A stretch of DNA of 64,000 nucleotides. It comes from Purshia tridentata. Its lineage: Eukaryota; Streptophyta; Magnoliopsida; Rosales; Rosaceae. The notes under the pieces were generated by a model, which saw only the letters and a list, made by a program, of their open reading frames with translations, was not told the DNA's origin and searched no databases. The position numbers were made by a program, and so were the translations under genes. The DNA lies in assembly GCA_003254885.1 (NCBI GenBank), contig QANT01007290.1:1-64000 (forward strand). Direction: 5' to 3'. Shown in pieces: positions 38,133 to 50,444 of the stretch (positions are counted from its first letter, which is position 1; each line of letters opens with the position of its first letter).

Positions 38133-38180
38133 AAGTCTAGAGATCTTCATGACAAAAAAAAAAAGTCTAGAGATCTTCAT
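38133..38180. repeat. 18-bp direct repeat around a 12-bp A-rich insert
   Basis: AAGTCTAGAGATCTTCAT is repeated exactly at 38133-38150 and 38163-38180. The twelve bases between are GAC followed by nine A. The first copy follows TT, so the break would be at TT/AA, the kind of site that LINE-type endonucleases favour. Confidence 0.65.
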
Positions 38181-39064
38181 ATTAATATCTATAGATTTGG
38201 CCGTCCAAATTTAAAATTTGTGATTCATTAGGATTTCTTAAAATCTTAATTTTATGGTCTATAATCACGTATATGAAAGGCGATAAAAAGATTTAACTTA
38301 AATATAATCAACAAATGCTTTGTAAATTTTTCACCAAAAGAATATATGCATGCAAATATTCACTTATGTAATACTTTAAACATATTTATCCACTATCTCT
38401 CATTACTTAGACTAACCAAAATGTAAATAATATGCAATGTTGTTTATTAAAAAATTAGAAAATTTTACGTGCATTTAGCGGTCTCATTATTCATCTAATG
38501 TCAATTCTATATAGCAAAAAATATTACCTTATGTAAAAAAAAAAAAAAGGTTCTTATTCACCTAATTACATGATTCAATTTAGAGCACGAGTCATGAACA
38601 TTCTGAAACATCATCATCCATAAAGCAAAGTTATCTAAGGATGGTTTATAATGTTTTCACAGTGAACCTAGACAATTGTTGAAAATTATTACCAAAGACA
38701 GGACAATTTTCTTTTTTTTTTTATCCAATTTTTTTAAAACATTGGATGAAAACAACTAAGCTTTTCATCTGGTAAAGCATGAACATAATGTATTGACAAA
38801 GTAATGAAGGCTGTGTAACTTGTGTTTAAGTGTGGCCTGGCCCTCGAGATTTATGGACCTTCACAACTCCAATTTGTCTATCAATTGCAAATTGCCAAAT
38901 ATGCAATGACAGGCTATTACCCTCTCTCTCTTTTTCCTGAAAATGAAATATAATGATTTAATTTCAAACAGGATTTGTTCAAGACATGAGGACAGTTTGG
39001 TAAGTAAACCTCAGGGCAGCCTAGATTTGCAGTTCCCACTTCCCTCCTGTTTATAGTGATGGGT

Positions 39065-39067
<3 letters not shown>

Positions 39068-39103
<36 letters not shown>

Positions 39104-39201
39104 CAAGTTTTCCCACTTTACTTTTGTAGATTAATCAATATTTTTTGTTAACCAGCTATAAATGCCCCATCTCTATTCACCTCATTTTGCTTTTCCTTTA
39201 C

Positions 39202-39262
<61 letters not shown>
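39068..39262. repeat. CT microsatellites before the receptor-like kinase
   Basis: A CT tract of about 30 bases at 39069-39097 and a longer uninterrupted CT tract of 57 bases at 39206-39262 lie upstream of the TATA box at 39376. CT/GA tracts are common near plant promoters and leaders. Confidence 0.8.
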
Positions 39263-39265
<3 letters not shown>

Positions 39266-39375
39266 GTTTCCTCCATTGCAAACCAAGCTTCCTTTCCAGC
39301 TTGCTGAGGCCCCTCACTTTCACACAGAAAAAACAACCACCAACCATTGTACCCACCTTTTCTTTTGTGCCCCTC

Positions 39376-39385
39376 TTATATAAAT
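39376..39385 (+). promoter_or_regulatory. TATA box of the receptor-like kinase gene
   Basis: TTATATAAAT lies upstream of a CT-rich leader. The likely non-coding first exon runs from about 39410 to 39710, ends in the donor AAAG/GTAAAT, and is spliced over a ~670-base leader intron to an acceptor at 40381 (or 40406) before the ATG at 40464. Confidence 0.5.
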
Positions 39386-40463
39386 TCACCCTCTCTCACT
39401 CTCTCTCTCTCCTTCCCCCACATTTTCCCTTGAAAGATTAGATTTTTGTCCGGCCTTACCTCTCATTTTTTATGATTCTCTGAATTCTTTTTGGCCCACT
39501 TCAGGCTACAACCCCCTCTACTTGCAAACTACTCCTCTGCAAACCTTGCCTTTTTGGACATCTGGGTTTTGGTGGGTTTGTGTTATTTCAGGTCTACATT
39601 GGCCTATCTATGCTTATTGAGTCTGTCTTGGTTGAAAAAGAATCCCCTTCTCTGCTTGTCTGGGTGCTCAAGGAAGAAGATCAAGGGGGCTAGTTTAGAT
39701 CCCTGCAAAGGTAAATGCTTTCTTCTTTGAATCACTTTTTAGATAGACTCACTCACATTTCTCTTTAAGGGTCTCTTGCTTGGATCATAAGTGATGCTCT
39801 CTGAGATTTTCCCTCTCTCCTTTATGATAGATTTGGAATTTTTATTTTTATTTTGGTAGTTAATGGACATGTGCTTGCTTTATACATGGAATCTGGAATT
39901 TACAGTGGCTCTTTCAGTAAGATGACTTGTATGGTAATGGGTTCTGCTTCATTTGTCAAAAATATATCCCTAAATATTACTCAGGTTTTTCTTGCATTCA
40001 CTGTTTTCCTGGGAAACTATTAATTCCAGTAGCTGCTTAGTTCTTTTTTTTAATAATCAAGCGGCTTAGCTATTGTATCGGATTCTCCCTTTCTTTTGGT
40101 CGCTTTGGTTTTTTTTTTTAATATGATTAATTTGCAAATTAAGCCAAGAATCTAATATCTTCCAGCTGAATTTAACATGATTTTTTTTGTAATTATGAAT
40201 TTTTAGTGTTAAATAAGAATAAGGGTACAATCGGTTAGTTTTGCCGAAGTATCTAGTATTGCCAATATCTAGCTTATTACCTGCAGTATTTTCAGCAGCA
40301 TCACATCTGAGAATTAGAAATGTTAAACATATGTGATCATTTTCACATGCTTTTGTTTCATGTTTTGTTTCTGCTGTCCAGGTTGGAATGTCTTAATTTT
40401 TTGTAGGCACTGGAAGTCAGAGCACCAAGCCGAGTTTGATATTTAGTATCCAGAGGATCAGAT

Positions 40464-43384
40464 ATGTCATCTGGGAGTTCTTTGAATGTGGAATTATCAA
40501 AGAAGACAGCATTTTTGGGTTTAAAATTATGGGTTGTAATTGGTATATGTGTTGGTGCATTTATTGTTTTGATTCTATGTTTCTTATCTATATGGGTTAC
40601 ATTTCGGAGGAAATCTAGAAGATCCTTGGACAAGTTCTCAGTCACCCAAATACCAAATGTCTCAAAAGATATCAAGGTCGATAGGGTTGGATCTCAGGGT
40701 ACCCATGATCACCCTGAGAATTTATTTACAGTACATGATAAAGCAAGTGATAAGAATTCAGAGAAGATGTTAGTTCATTTGGGCATGAGCAAATCTAGTG
40801 ACCCTGATAACATGAGTCAGTGCAGCTCAATTTATCATCATGAGAGGGCATTGAGTTCGCAGTCAGGGGAAGAAGGAAGCTCTGGGACTGTGCGAAAGCA
40901 GCCTGCATTGTCATATGGAGGACTTGTGACAGCCTCTCCTTTAGTTGGCTTGCCAGAATTTTCTCATCTTGGGTGGGGCCACTGGTTTACTCTTAGGGAT
41001 CTGCAATTTGCTACAAATCGTTTTTCTGCAGAAAATGTGCTTGGTGAGGGTGGATATGGGGTTGTTTACAAGGGCAGACTGATCAATGGAACTGAGGTGG
41101 CAGTGAAAAAACTTCTAAATAATCTGTAAGGATATAAACTCAAATGCACCATCTTTTGCTTAACACTATGATTTTGAGAAACCCTTTATTTATTTTTTGT
41201 ATAATTAATTTTTGTTATCTGGTATATAGGGGGCAGGCAGAGAAAGAATTTAGGGTTGAAGTGGAGGCCATAGGCCATGTCCGGCATAAGAATCTTGTGC
41301 GGCTTCTGGGCTATTGCATAGAAGGGGTTCACAGGTTAGATTTGTTACCTTTTATTTTCATTAGAAATATCTAAATTTTCCTGATGACTTAACCTTGAAT
41401 ACTAACATAATATTTTCATACTAGTAGCCTAGTACATGTTCTAATGTTTTTCTCATCTTTCTGCCTCGAATATAGCTTGGCTGTGGGTTTTGGCCTTTTA
41501 GGTTCAAGTTTTATTGTTCTGGCTAAGTTGCTATCTATTGTATAGGATGCTGGTGTATGAATATGTGAACAATGGCAACCTAGAACAATGGCTACATGGG
41601 GCAATGCACCAACATGGAGCCCTTACCTGGGAGGCCCGCATGAAGGTGATTCTTGGTACTGCCAAAGCGTAAGTTTTCATCTTTCAACTGAAATTTTTTT
41701 TAACTTATAGTCGTAATTTTTGGAATTTAATGATTCATATAATAGATCTTTGCCCCCATCTCGTGAATTGTACTTATTATGGTACAATTTTCTTTTTTTT
41801 CTCTTTCAATTCATGAGAAAATTCTGGATAAAATAAAACCTCTATCATTGGTGACAGAATGACAGATAATTGCTGTCTTGAACCATGCTTAGATTGTGAC
41901 CAATTTTTATCATATTGTTAATCACAATTTCAATATTGTTGACAGAATTTTGTCCAACTGCTAAACATATGGTTCAGTCCATCTTCTAATTCCATTTGAG
42001 ACTTCAGTTAGTGAGACTCAATTTCAAACCAATTTGACCACTGGAAGAATGATTTGCATATTGAATTGCAGGCTTTCTTATCTACATGAAGCTATAGAAC
42101 CAAAAGTTGTCCACAGAGATATAAAATCAAGCAACATTCTGATTGATGATGAGTTCAATGCCAAGGTTTCTGATTTTGGATTGGCCAAACTCTTGGGTTC
42201 AGGAGAAAGTCACATCACGACTAGAGTAATGGGGACATTTGGGTACGTAAATTGTTCCATTTTTAAGTGATGATAATACATTACAAAGTACCTTCTCATA
42301 GAAGCATAAAATCCGGTCCATTATGCAGTTATGTGGCACCAGAATATGCTAATACCGGCTTGTTAAATGAGAAGAGCGACATCTACAGCTTTGGTGTCCT
42401 CCTGCTTGAAGCAGTTACCGGAAGGGACCCTGTGGACTATGGCCGGCCAGCTAATGAGGTACATATTTTTTTGAAAACACTGTTTAACATATCTGAGAGT
42501 CTTCCTTCAATAAAAGGTGGTTACAAAACTTTTACTATTATGTATAGGATTTGAAGAAGTATTATTTTATAATAATGGCAGGTCAATCTAGTCGAGTGGC
42601 TAAAATTGATGGTAGGTGCAAGAAGAGCAGAGGATGTTGTGGATCCAAACCTTGAAGTTAAACCCAGTACACGTGCTTTAAAACGAGCCCTTTTGGTTGC
42701 ACTTAGGTGTGTTGATCATGATGCAGAGAACAGACCCAAAATGAGCCAGGTTGTGCGTATGCTCGAAGTTGATGAATACCCATTCCGTGAGGTGCCAATC
42801 ATCATCTTTACCCTGGAAATAATTTTTCATTGCTTTATTTTATTCTATCTGTTTTCATAAGGGACACGAATCTGTTGCAGACACTGGCAATTTTTTTTTG
42901 GTGGATTCTCATCGCCGAGCGCTCAATGATGAATTTTTTATAACAGCCCAGCAATGGTCAATGAGAATCTGCCAAAAAAAAAAATTGCTGGCCGTCTGCA
43001 ACAGATCCTATCTCCTTTCATTAGACTACTTTATCTAAATGTGGAGTAGGTGCAATTTCCTTACGGAATTTGTGATTTGACCATTAGAAGATGTGGCATA
43101 GGATATGATTTTAGATAGGGTGGAATGGTAAACTAGGATTCATATTGTCCAGATTACATGTGATGGGGAAGTTATAGGTTCATATTTGTTACCATGCTCA
43201 TCCAAATTTGGGTGGTGTTACGAATCTTATTTTGCTAACTTGTACAACTCAGGATCGAAGGAACAGAAAGAGTCGTACAACCAGCATGGACATTGAATCC
43301 ATGAAGGAAAGTTCTGTCTCAGCTGACATAGAAAACAAGCCAGGGGATCTGGAGAGCCAAATATCTGAGACAACTCGTGGATAG
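40464..43384 (+). CDS. Receptor-like Ser/Thr kinase (At5g18500/At2g42960 type)
   Basis: Seven coding exons join in frame to 510 aa: 40464-41125, 41230-41334, 41546-41668, 42072-42242, 42329-42458, 42582-42791, 43253-43384. The N-terminus is short and extracellular, with a single membrane segment at about residues 20-47 and no leucine-rich or lectin domain. A Ser-rich juxtamembrane stretch follows. The kinase domain starts near residue 185, with the glycine loop [11 protein letters not shown] near 194, the ATP-anchoring Lys in [15 protein letters not shown] with catalytic Asp 313, DFGLAK with Asp 331, and the activation-segment end [14 protein letters not shown]. All catalytic residues are present, so an active Ser/Thr kinase at the plasma membrane is expected. 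The ligand and pathway of this subfamily are not known to me. It is similar to Arabidopsis At3g59110, which I recall as adjacent to CALS6. Confidence 0.93.
42868..43008. repeat. 141-bp foldback element in kinase intron 6
   Basis: The left arm GAATCTGTTGCAGAC..TGGCAATTTTTTTTTGG..GATTCTCAT and the right arm are reverse complements over about 50 bases with a loop of about 40. The whole lies between exon 6 (ends 42791) and exon 7 (starts 43253). No clear target duplication was found. It could be a small MITE or simply a hairpin-forming repeat. Confidence 0.65.
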
Positions 43385-46300
43385 GACTGACAAACACATG
43401 ATCCGGATGAACGATTCCTCCCTCACCTGCCAGAGTTAGAGCTTTAAGTAACCCATCAATACTATACATCACAAAAGTTTCTTTTCAAAATTTCTTCTAA
43501 ATTTGAGAGAGGATTTGGATTGGAGATGGCCCATTTTGATCATGAAGCATTCCATCGATCCTTATCCTTCAAGAATGAAGAGAGGTGCTCCCAACTCTGT
43601 AAGCAGGGAATTTTTCAGAGAGAGAGAGAGAGAGAGAGGCTCTTGTTGTACATATGTTTCTTGGGACCAGTGGGCTGTCTGTTTCATACTTTATTGTAAT
43701 TTCTTTTCTTTTTCTATTTTCACCTGATTACTGTTCTTCAGATGGGGAATGACTCCTATTACTTTATTTATTTTTTCATTAATTTTATTTCAAGTCATCA
43801 TGTTCTATCAGAAAACAAAGCAGCATTGAATTAATGATGATGATTTACCTTTTTCCTCTTTAAGCAGTTGTATGTCTTGCTCTTTTCAATTCTCTTTGCA
43901 TTTAAAGGGCTACTGTGTCAGTTTTGACTATAATGCATGCCTTGTCTCTTAAACTTAAAGTATGTTTCCCGACCAGAATTCGGTTTGATGAGCTAAAATA
44001 ATGTTAGGATGTCTTGTATTAGGTTTGTGTGTAATGTTCTCTTACCAAATAGTTGAGCAACATACAATGTTGTCAATCTGGACTACACATGCAAATTAGA
44101 ACCAATTTGGTAAAAGAACATTTTCGTTATACTTTTGAGCCTGAAAATAGCTTCCCACACTTTTCAATGCACTCACACATAATAATGGTCTAAAATGAAC
44201 TAATAAAAACATGGTCCTAATAAGCAATGAGAAAAGCTACTTCAATTTAATGGCAAAATGGGGAGGTTCAACACAACTACACAAGGAAGCAGTTGAGCAT
44301 CGCTGTATGAATATGACCTGTATGCAGTGGTTGAAGAAGTAGGCATTCAATGTGTCATAGACAATTGCAATTCATTTGACAGTCAAATGAGTCATTATTA
44401 TATATTGATGGGGATGTGAATTATTGGGTCAAGCTTCAGCCTCAGCCAGCTGAGTCTCCTGACAAAAAGGTTCTTTTGTGGCGTGGAGCGTTTCCTAGGC
44501 TCCTAACAAGCATAAGTTTTTTTCTTTACGCGCGTTTTCATCAACATTCACAAGACAAGGCTTATGAGTTAATGACTCATCGATCATGGGATGGAATGGG
44601 CATGCTGCACGCTATATTTGAATTCGGTGTTGTCCAGCTTTTTTGACTTTCTGGTCCTTGACAGTTTAACGGTCATCTTTTGGATACTTTTCAGCAAATC
44701 CTCATGCTCTTTTATCCTTTTAGTCAAAAGGAAAAAGGATTTGAGGACCTCAGCTAAAACATGAATTCTCTCTATCACTAGAGTTATAAACTCTTCCACA
44801 ACAATAGTCATTCTTGTTTTGATCGATATTGACTACACATGAACAACTATTAGGACTACTGAATTGAATCCAGTAAGCTTAAATGTAGGAGCAAATTACC
44901 ATCTATATTAGCATTTGATGTAATAAGTGGACCAATTAAACTACCCTTAAAGTTGTACACGTTTTATCATTTAAATATATTAGTAACATCATATTAACAT
45001 GCCACATGATAATTTTTCTTAGGGAGAGCATTTGTAATTTGCAATACCACAAGTATGGGCTCATTAGTTTGAGGCCTGAGAGCACAAACACTGGCCAGCC
45101 CAATCCATTAATTGTTTATCATGCTCAAGGCCCGACATCCCATGCATCATTGATCATTGACAGACCATGTGGGTGCTCCTTCAAAGGTTGTGGTTATTGA
45201 ATAGCCTTCACTTTAACGACCTCTGTCAGCGGAGATTTAAGTGGTCTTCGTTGTGAACTTGTGGCTTCTCGATCTTGTTGTGGGCTTGTGGTTATTGCAT
45301 GGGCTGAGAGAGAGAGAGAGAGAGAGAAGTTCCCTCTTAAATGGGGTCAATGTTTTGGTTGGTTTCTATACAGTACATGTACATACGTGAATGTTTTGTA
45401 TTGAGCTATCAAATTAGGCAAGTCATATTTGATACTCATTTTACTATATGAGTTCGGATGTATCAAATGATGTTACTAGCTAGGTTAATTCCTTTGAAGG
45501 TTCCCAAATAGTCCAAATTAAACTTTTTAGTTTTGTTTTCACTAGGGTTGGGCAAAAATACTAAAAAACTGAACAATCCGACCTCTTTGGTTTGGATTGG
45601 TACAATTTTATTTTATAATTTGTGGATCAATTTGGATCAGAAACCAAACCATCCCGAAAATTTCCATTAAATGCCCAAATTACCCATCCTTCAACCCTTA
45701 ATAACCAACCCGTACAAACTTATTAAAACCCTAACCTAAAATTAGTTTTGCTTCTTGATCACATTTCCACTCCTCTTCGGTCACAATGAAGAATCTTACA
45801 TCTCACAACCCTCTCTTCACTCTCTTTTTTGTCTCCTCTCGCACCGCGAGAGAAACTGACCAAATTAACCTACATTACTATTTGGTGACTAGTTTGGTTC
45901 GGTGATGTCCCTTTAAAATTTGTTGTTGATCACTAAAAATGCCTTACCGACTTGGTCGATCGACTCAAGACGAACAAATCGACACGAAATCCAACCCAAC
46001 CAAGTCGATCATGTCATGCCAAATCATATTTTTCCTCAATTCTAGGATTTTCTGTAAGGTGTTGGAAAACAGATTGATAATACTTAACTGATCAAAATTT
46101 CATCTAAAAACTAACCCTAGGTTAAAGTTTATGTCATATATATATTTACTAGATCACCCACAAACATATACGTACATGTTTGTAAACATATGATAGAAAT
46201 TGGAGTAAAAGTAGGATAGAAGTTCAAAAAGGGCAAAAAAGAAAGAAAAAAGGGTCAGGGTATGTTAGATAAAAGTGAAAATTGCTGCACTATCTTAAGT

Positions 46301-47009
46301 TTTAGAATGTATATTATAACAATTAACACTCACGGCATGATATGATAGTTGAAAAAGAAAGTATTTTTAATAATAGCATAGATATATAACTATATATTCA
46401 CCAAATTAAGACAATCAAATTGATCTCGTACGTTGTCAATGGATCCATCTCCATATTGTACTTGGAACCTCGAAATAGAATCATGAAATAACCATGCATA
46501 TACTACGTACTTAAATGATCAATGCTCACATGCACAGAAAACCTTGCATTACTCCTAGCTAGAAATATAGCTCTAACCTTAATTAGCACTCCATATTCAA
46601 CCCCCATCCCTATCATTTAAGCCCTCATTTCGGATGTTGTGGTATACACGTCAAGTAGCTAGCTAGCTAGCTAGGTTGCCATTCCTTTAAAAGAAGCACG
46701 TACCTTCACTCACCATATTGATCTATCTGTTAATTCTTAAGATCAAGAGATCAATATATATGCACTGCAGTCACTAGTCAGAATTGTAGTCTAGCCGGCC
46801 AGTACGCAATATTCAATGCCAATATATTCTTGAGTCATACAGAAACTGGTCTTCAATATTTGTCGACCAAGCATCTAAGAAAATAATCTAAGTACACAAG
46901 TTTTTGAGTGGTCAGAAAGACAGCGATACTCTAATTTAGTGCAATATAATTAATATTCTCGATATATCAACGTACTCTCATGATCCGAGCATTAGATGAT
47001 CAGTAGAAC
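43385..47009. other. Intergenic stretch, no gene seen
   Basis: Starts with the kinase 3' UTR, which contains a GA tract at 43618-43638. Short open frames at 44416-44811 on both strands have no recognised content. A second GA tract lies at 45306-45327. The segment from about 45541 (GGGTTGGGCAAAAATAC..) to 45960 resembles dispersed plant repeats, but I could not define its ends. Confidence 0.5.
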
Positions 47010-49236
47010 TCATTGCTCTTGCTTATGATCACTAAATGAGGGAACTAAATCTTGCAATAAACCATAGTCATGAGGGACATGAACATTTAGCTGTTGCTGC
47101 TGCTGCTGCTGATGCTGATGAGTCGTACTCATGAGGTTTGAGTATAGCACGGAGTTTCTTGTTGGGTCATGATGATGAGCTTGCAATTGGTTGTTGATTG
47201 GAAGCATCAATTGAGTTAAGAATTCGTGTGGAAATCTTGCTGCTGGTGATGATCCATAACTAAGAGGTGAGTGCAGCATTCCAACAGCATTCAGATTAAG
47301 ACTTCCGCGGAGTGTTGCTGGACACTGATGGTTATGCTGCCCTTCATATGTTGTGATCACAATCGACGGGTCTTGGAATGATCTCTCAACACGCTTCTTT
47401 ACAATGCACTTCTGAGTAGTGCATCTGTAATAACTTCTGAAAAAATATTAAGCAAATAAATAGCTCTATGAGATCACAATTTAGTTAAGCACTTTTTAAT
47501 TTGATTGTATAGAACAAAGTTGGACTGATTGAGTTGGTATGTGTGCACTACTCGATCAGGGCTTTATTTTAAGTCTAGTCTTCTAATATGTGGGGATCAA
47601 TGGAAATGTGAGAGAGTGTTCGAATGTTTACTGTTTCAACATTCTATATTACATCTTGCATTAATCTTGTATTTCTTGTCAAACTTTTATATTATATATA
47701 TGACATAAGATGCATGTTATATATAAGAGCCTTTTTCTGTAAGAAGAAAGCTAGAGTGTTGATGACAATCAATTAATCATATATAACTGAAAATTAATTC
47801 ACACATATGGATTAACAATTAATATTTCATGAAACAGTTATTAATGCGGCTATATGAGCAATAGTTCATACTGAACCGGTTATAAACTATGACCATATGA
47901 TCACATTCACACCCAGAAATCATAAGTAATTGGGGGAACAAGCAAAACAAACCTAGGATAGGGGCTATTCTTGACAGCCTTCTGTCCATATTTTCTCCAT
48001 CTGTATCCATCTTCAAGGTGATCCACTTCACTCTTAGTCAGGAACGCAAATCGTGGTTCCCTTTGCCGCTTCTCTTTCTTTTTTATTGCCCTGCTCCTGA
48101 TCGATCATACAACAACATATTCAGTCAATTAATTAACTGTTTCCAACAATTAATCGATCTAATTAATTATTGAGAATATATATATATATATATATATATA
48201 TGCAGTACTAGAATGATCTTGAAATTTGTTTATACCCAAAAAATGAAACTGATCGAAGTATTTATGTATAATTTAGGGTTCTATCTGTAGAGCCTGTTTT
48301 CTTCAATTTCCTTTTACCTCCCCACAATTATTTTTCTTTATATTGCATCTAAGGAACTGTATCTATATGTATGGTTAATGAGAAAGAAAAAGGGAAAATC
48401 AGAAATGAGAAAAAGGAAAAAACAGAAATGATCTCTTCAGCCTAGATTAATACTTTAATTATTGACTGAGACCTACAGTCATATGCATGAATGATATGAA
48501 TGTTGAAAGTCTACCTGGATCGAGACAAACATATATTAATCAAGCTATAGCTTGTTAGCCCTATTTATCCATACATACCAAGAGAGCAGAAAAAACGTCC
48601 CTTAATTAATAAAATTAGGCTTCATTTCTAACCTTTACCAAAAATCTAGCTAAAAAAAGCCAAAAATTTAACCTACACTTTCTTTGACTTGTCTTCATCT
48701 TCTCCTGCAGGCGCAGCTTCTAATTCAGACCCTTTTGCCTGCTTATGATCTTTCTTGCTTTTAATATCTGAATCTTCATTTTCAACTTCAGCAGCAGCAG
48801 AAGCTTCATTGGATGAAGAAGAAACCGAAGAATTTGGTGTGGATGGGTTTTCAGTAGTACTAGTCCCCACTGAGTACTGATCTCCTACACCAGCAGCAGC
48901 AGCAGCCTGCAGCTTCTTCTTGGGATTTTCATGATCATCTATTGGCGATGGAGTAATAACTTCAGAGGATGAGCATGACATGTCAAAGGCTCTAGAGAGA
49001 GAGTTGTAGTCCATTGAGCCATGTAGGCAGTCAGTGAAGCTCATATATGAAGGATATTGATCAACATCAGATTCAAACCCATTTAGGTTCTGTGGGTCTT
49101 GTGGTGGTGGTGGGGGGTTGTATATGGAGGAGGAGGAACCATAATTGAAGAATGGAAAGCTTGAGGACCTGTCCATTTCATGGTGGTTGTAATCAAAAGG
49201 GTCATACTGGTAAGGGTTTTTCTTTTCATCTGACAT
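47010..49236 (-). CDS. WRKY transcription factor, group IIc, WRKY28/71-like
   Basis: DNA-binding regulator that recognises W-boxes (TTGAC core) in the nucleus. Three exons on the minus strand give 376 aa: 49236-48677, 48096-47953, 47436-47010. The N-terminal half is disordered, with Ser, Pro and Ala runs; [18 protein letters not shown] followed by a Ser-rich stretch is typical of the WRKY28/71/8 clade. The DNA-binding domain lies at about residues 210-272: WRKYGQK at 220-226, and a zinc finger with Cys240, Cys245, His269 and His271 (C-X4-C-X23-H-X-H), the group IIc pattern. Intron 2 falls at the conserved WRKY position, after PYPR. The tail has a Gln run ([10 protein letters not shown]) coded by CAG repeats. 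The exon 1 donor GT/GTAGGT was chosen because only it keeps the frame into exon 2. Clade members act in stress and development; which one this matches is not settled here. Confidence 0.93.
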
Positions 49237-49938
49237 GGAAGAAGATAGAAGAAGAGGAAGAAGAAGAAGAAGGAGGACTTTGAGATCGGATGAGAGAGAT
49301 GGGATTTAGATTCCTGCTTTCTTCTTTTGAGAAAAAATGAGGGAGCTTTAGGTTTTTATCTTGTCTTTTTTTAATGAGAGAGAGAGAGAGAAAGAGGAAA
49401 TGGTTGATCGGATGGTATGGTAGCTAGCTTTATTTGGCTGCTTGCACACCTTTTTGCCTTTCCTTACTTGTGTCCTAGACTCATTTATGTGGGTAAATAC
49501 ACTTAAATTGGCAGTATTAGTCCCAACCCAATCTGATCCTCAAGCCAGATATATATGTAATCTTCTAATTATTTAATTAGTTCTTACACTAATAAAACAT
49601 GTATTCATTTGCTATGTATGGTTGTTAGACAACTACTAAATCCAACTCAATTCCTTAGGAAATAGATACAATATTTTTTTGGGGATTATGATTTGAGTTT
49701 TCAAATTCATAATTCCAAATCGCTCTAATATTATACGAGACAATCCAATACTAGACTGAAAAAAATTATCAAAAAATTGATTAACAATGCATATATCACA
49801 CCAGCTAGCATTGGTCTTTAATTTTTTTTAATGTATGATTCTCAACAATTAGATAACATATATAATAAATATAGTTTTTCAAGAGAAAATAGTATAATCA
49901 GTCGGTATAATTAGCTTACTTAATCAAGTTAAAAGGTC

Positions 49939-50444
49939 TTGACTCTTAAATCAATTAATGGGTGGTCAAAATCTTATAAATTACCCGCACCACATTCTTC
50001 TTCACGTTCTATTATTACTCGGTCATCTGTACAAGTCAATCTTACTTGTGTAAAAAATGTGCTCCCTAATAAATAACCCAAGTGTTTTTCATGAAAAGTG
50101 AAAGGTTTGAAAGTGGGAAGTGCTAATTTTCTGAAGCCTTTTTAAGGTTGGAAGAGAATCACAAAAGATTGCGATACGATCGATGAGGCGTTGAATGAGA
50201 GTCACAAGCGGTGGTCAAGAACTCCAGCTTGTCGAACCTTGTGGTTTTCATGAAGGGCTTACACGTGTTAAGAATTGGGCACCGTCATTTGACTGTAGGG
50301 TGGCACGTGGGAGAGAGTGGAGACTGAGTGACATTCTGTTCCTTCTCACGCCTATGTCTTGCTGATTCCGCCTTCACGTCATCTCCGTTATGGAAACCTC
50401 CGAATTTTGTGGCTCGCTTTTACGGTTTCCCGAAAGTTGGTCAA
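49939..50444. promoter_or_regulatory. W-box cores upstream of the WRKY gene
   Basis: TTGACT at 49939-49944 and 50289-50294, and GGTCAA (reverse TTGACC) at 49964-49969, 50213-50218 and 50439-50444. They lie 0.7-1.2 kb upstream of the WRKY start codon. Binding is not shown by sequence; self- or cross-regulation of WRKY genes is a known theme. Confidence 0.35.

Larger units (their letters stand above)
33576..39060. other. Gene-free AT-rich sequence with small insertions
   Basis: I see no supported coding region over about 5.5 kb. It contains two N-bearing duplicated stretches (34277-34321, 36107-36225), two micro-insertion loci (36989-37067, 38133-38180), a GA repeat near 36747-36765 and many TA runs. 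Most open frames are low-complexity. Confidence 0.6.

Noticed and set aside
40026-40075. T run between two GCTTAG copies in the kinase leader intron
   Set aside because: The 6-base repeat is too short and the body does not match the GGCC class.
44416-44811. Open frames of 75-76 codons on both strands
   Set aside because: No splice partners, no recognised motifs and low-information composition; chance frames seem enough.
45541-45960. Possible dispersed repeat starting GGGTTGGGCAAAAATAC
   Set aside because: No matching inverted end or target duplication was found within the window.
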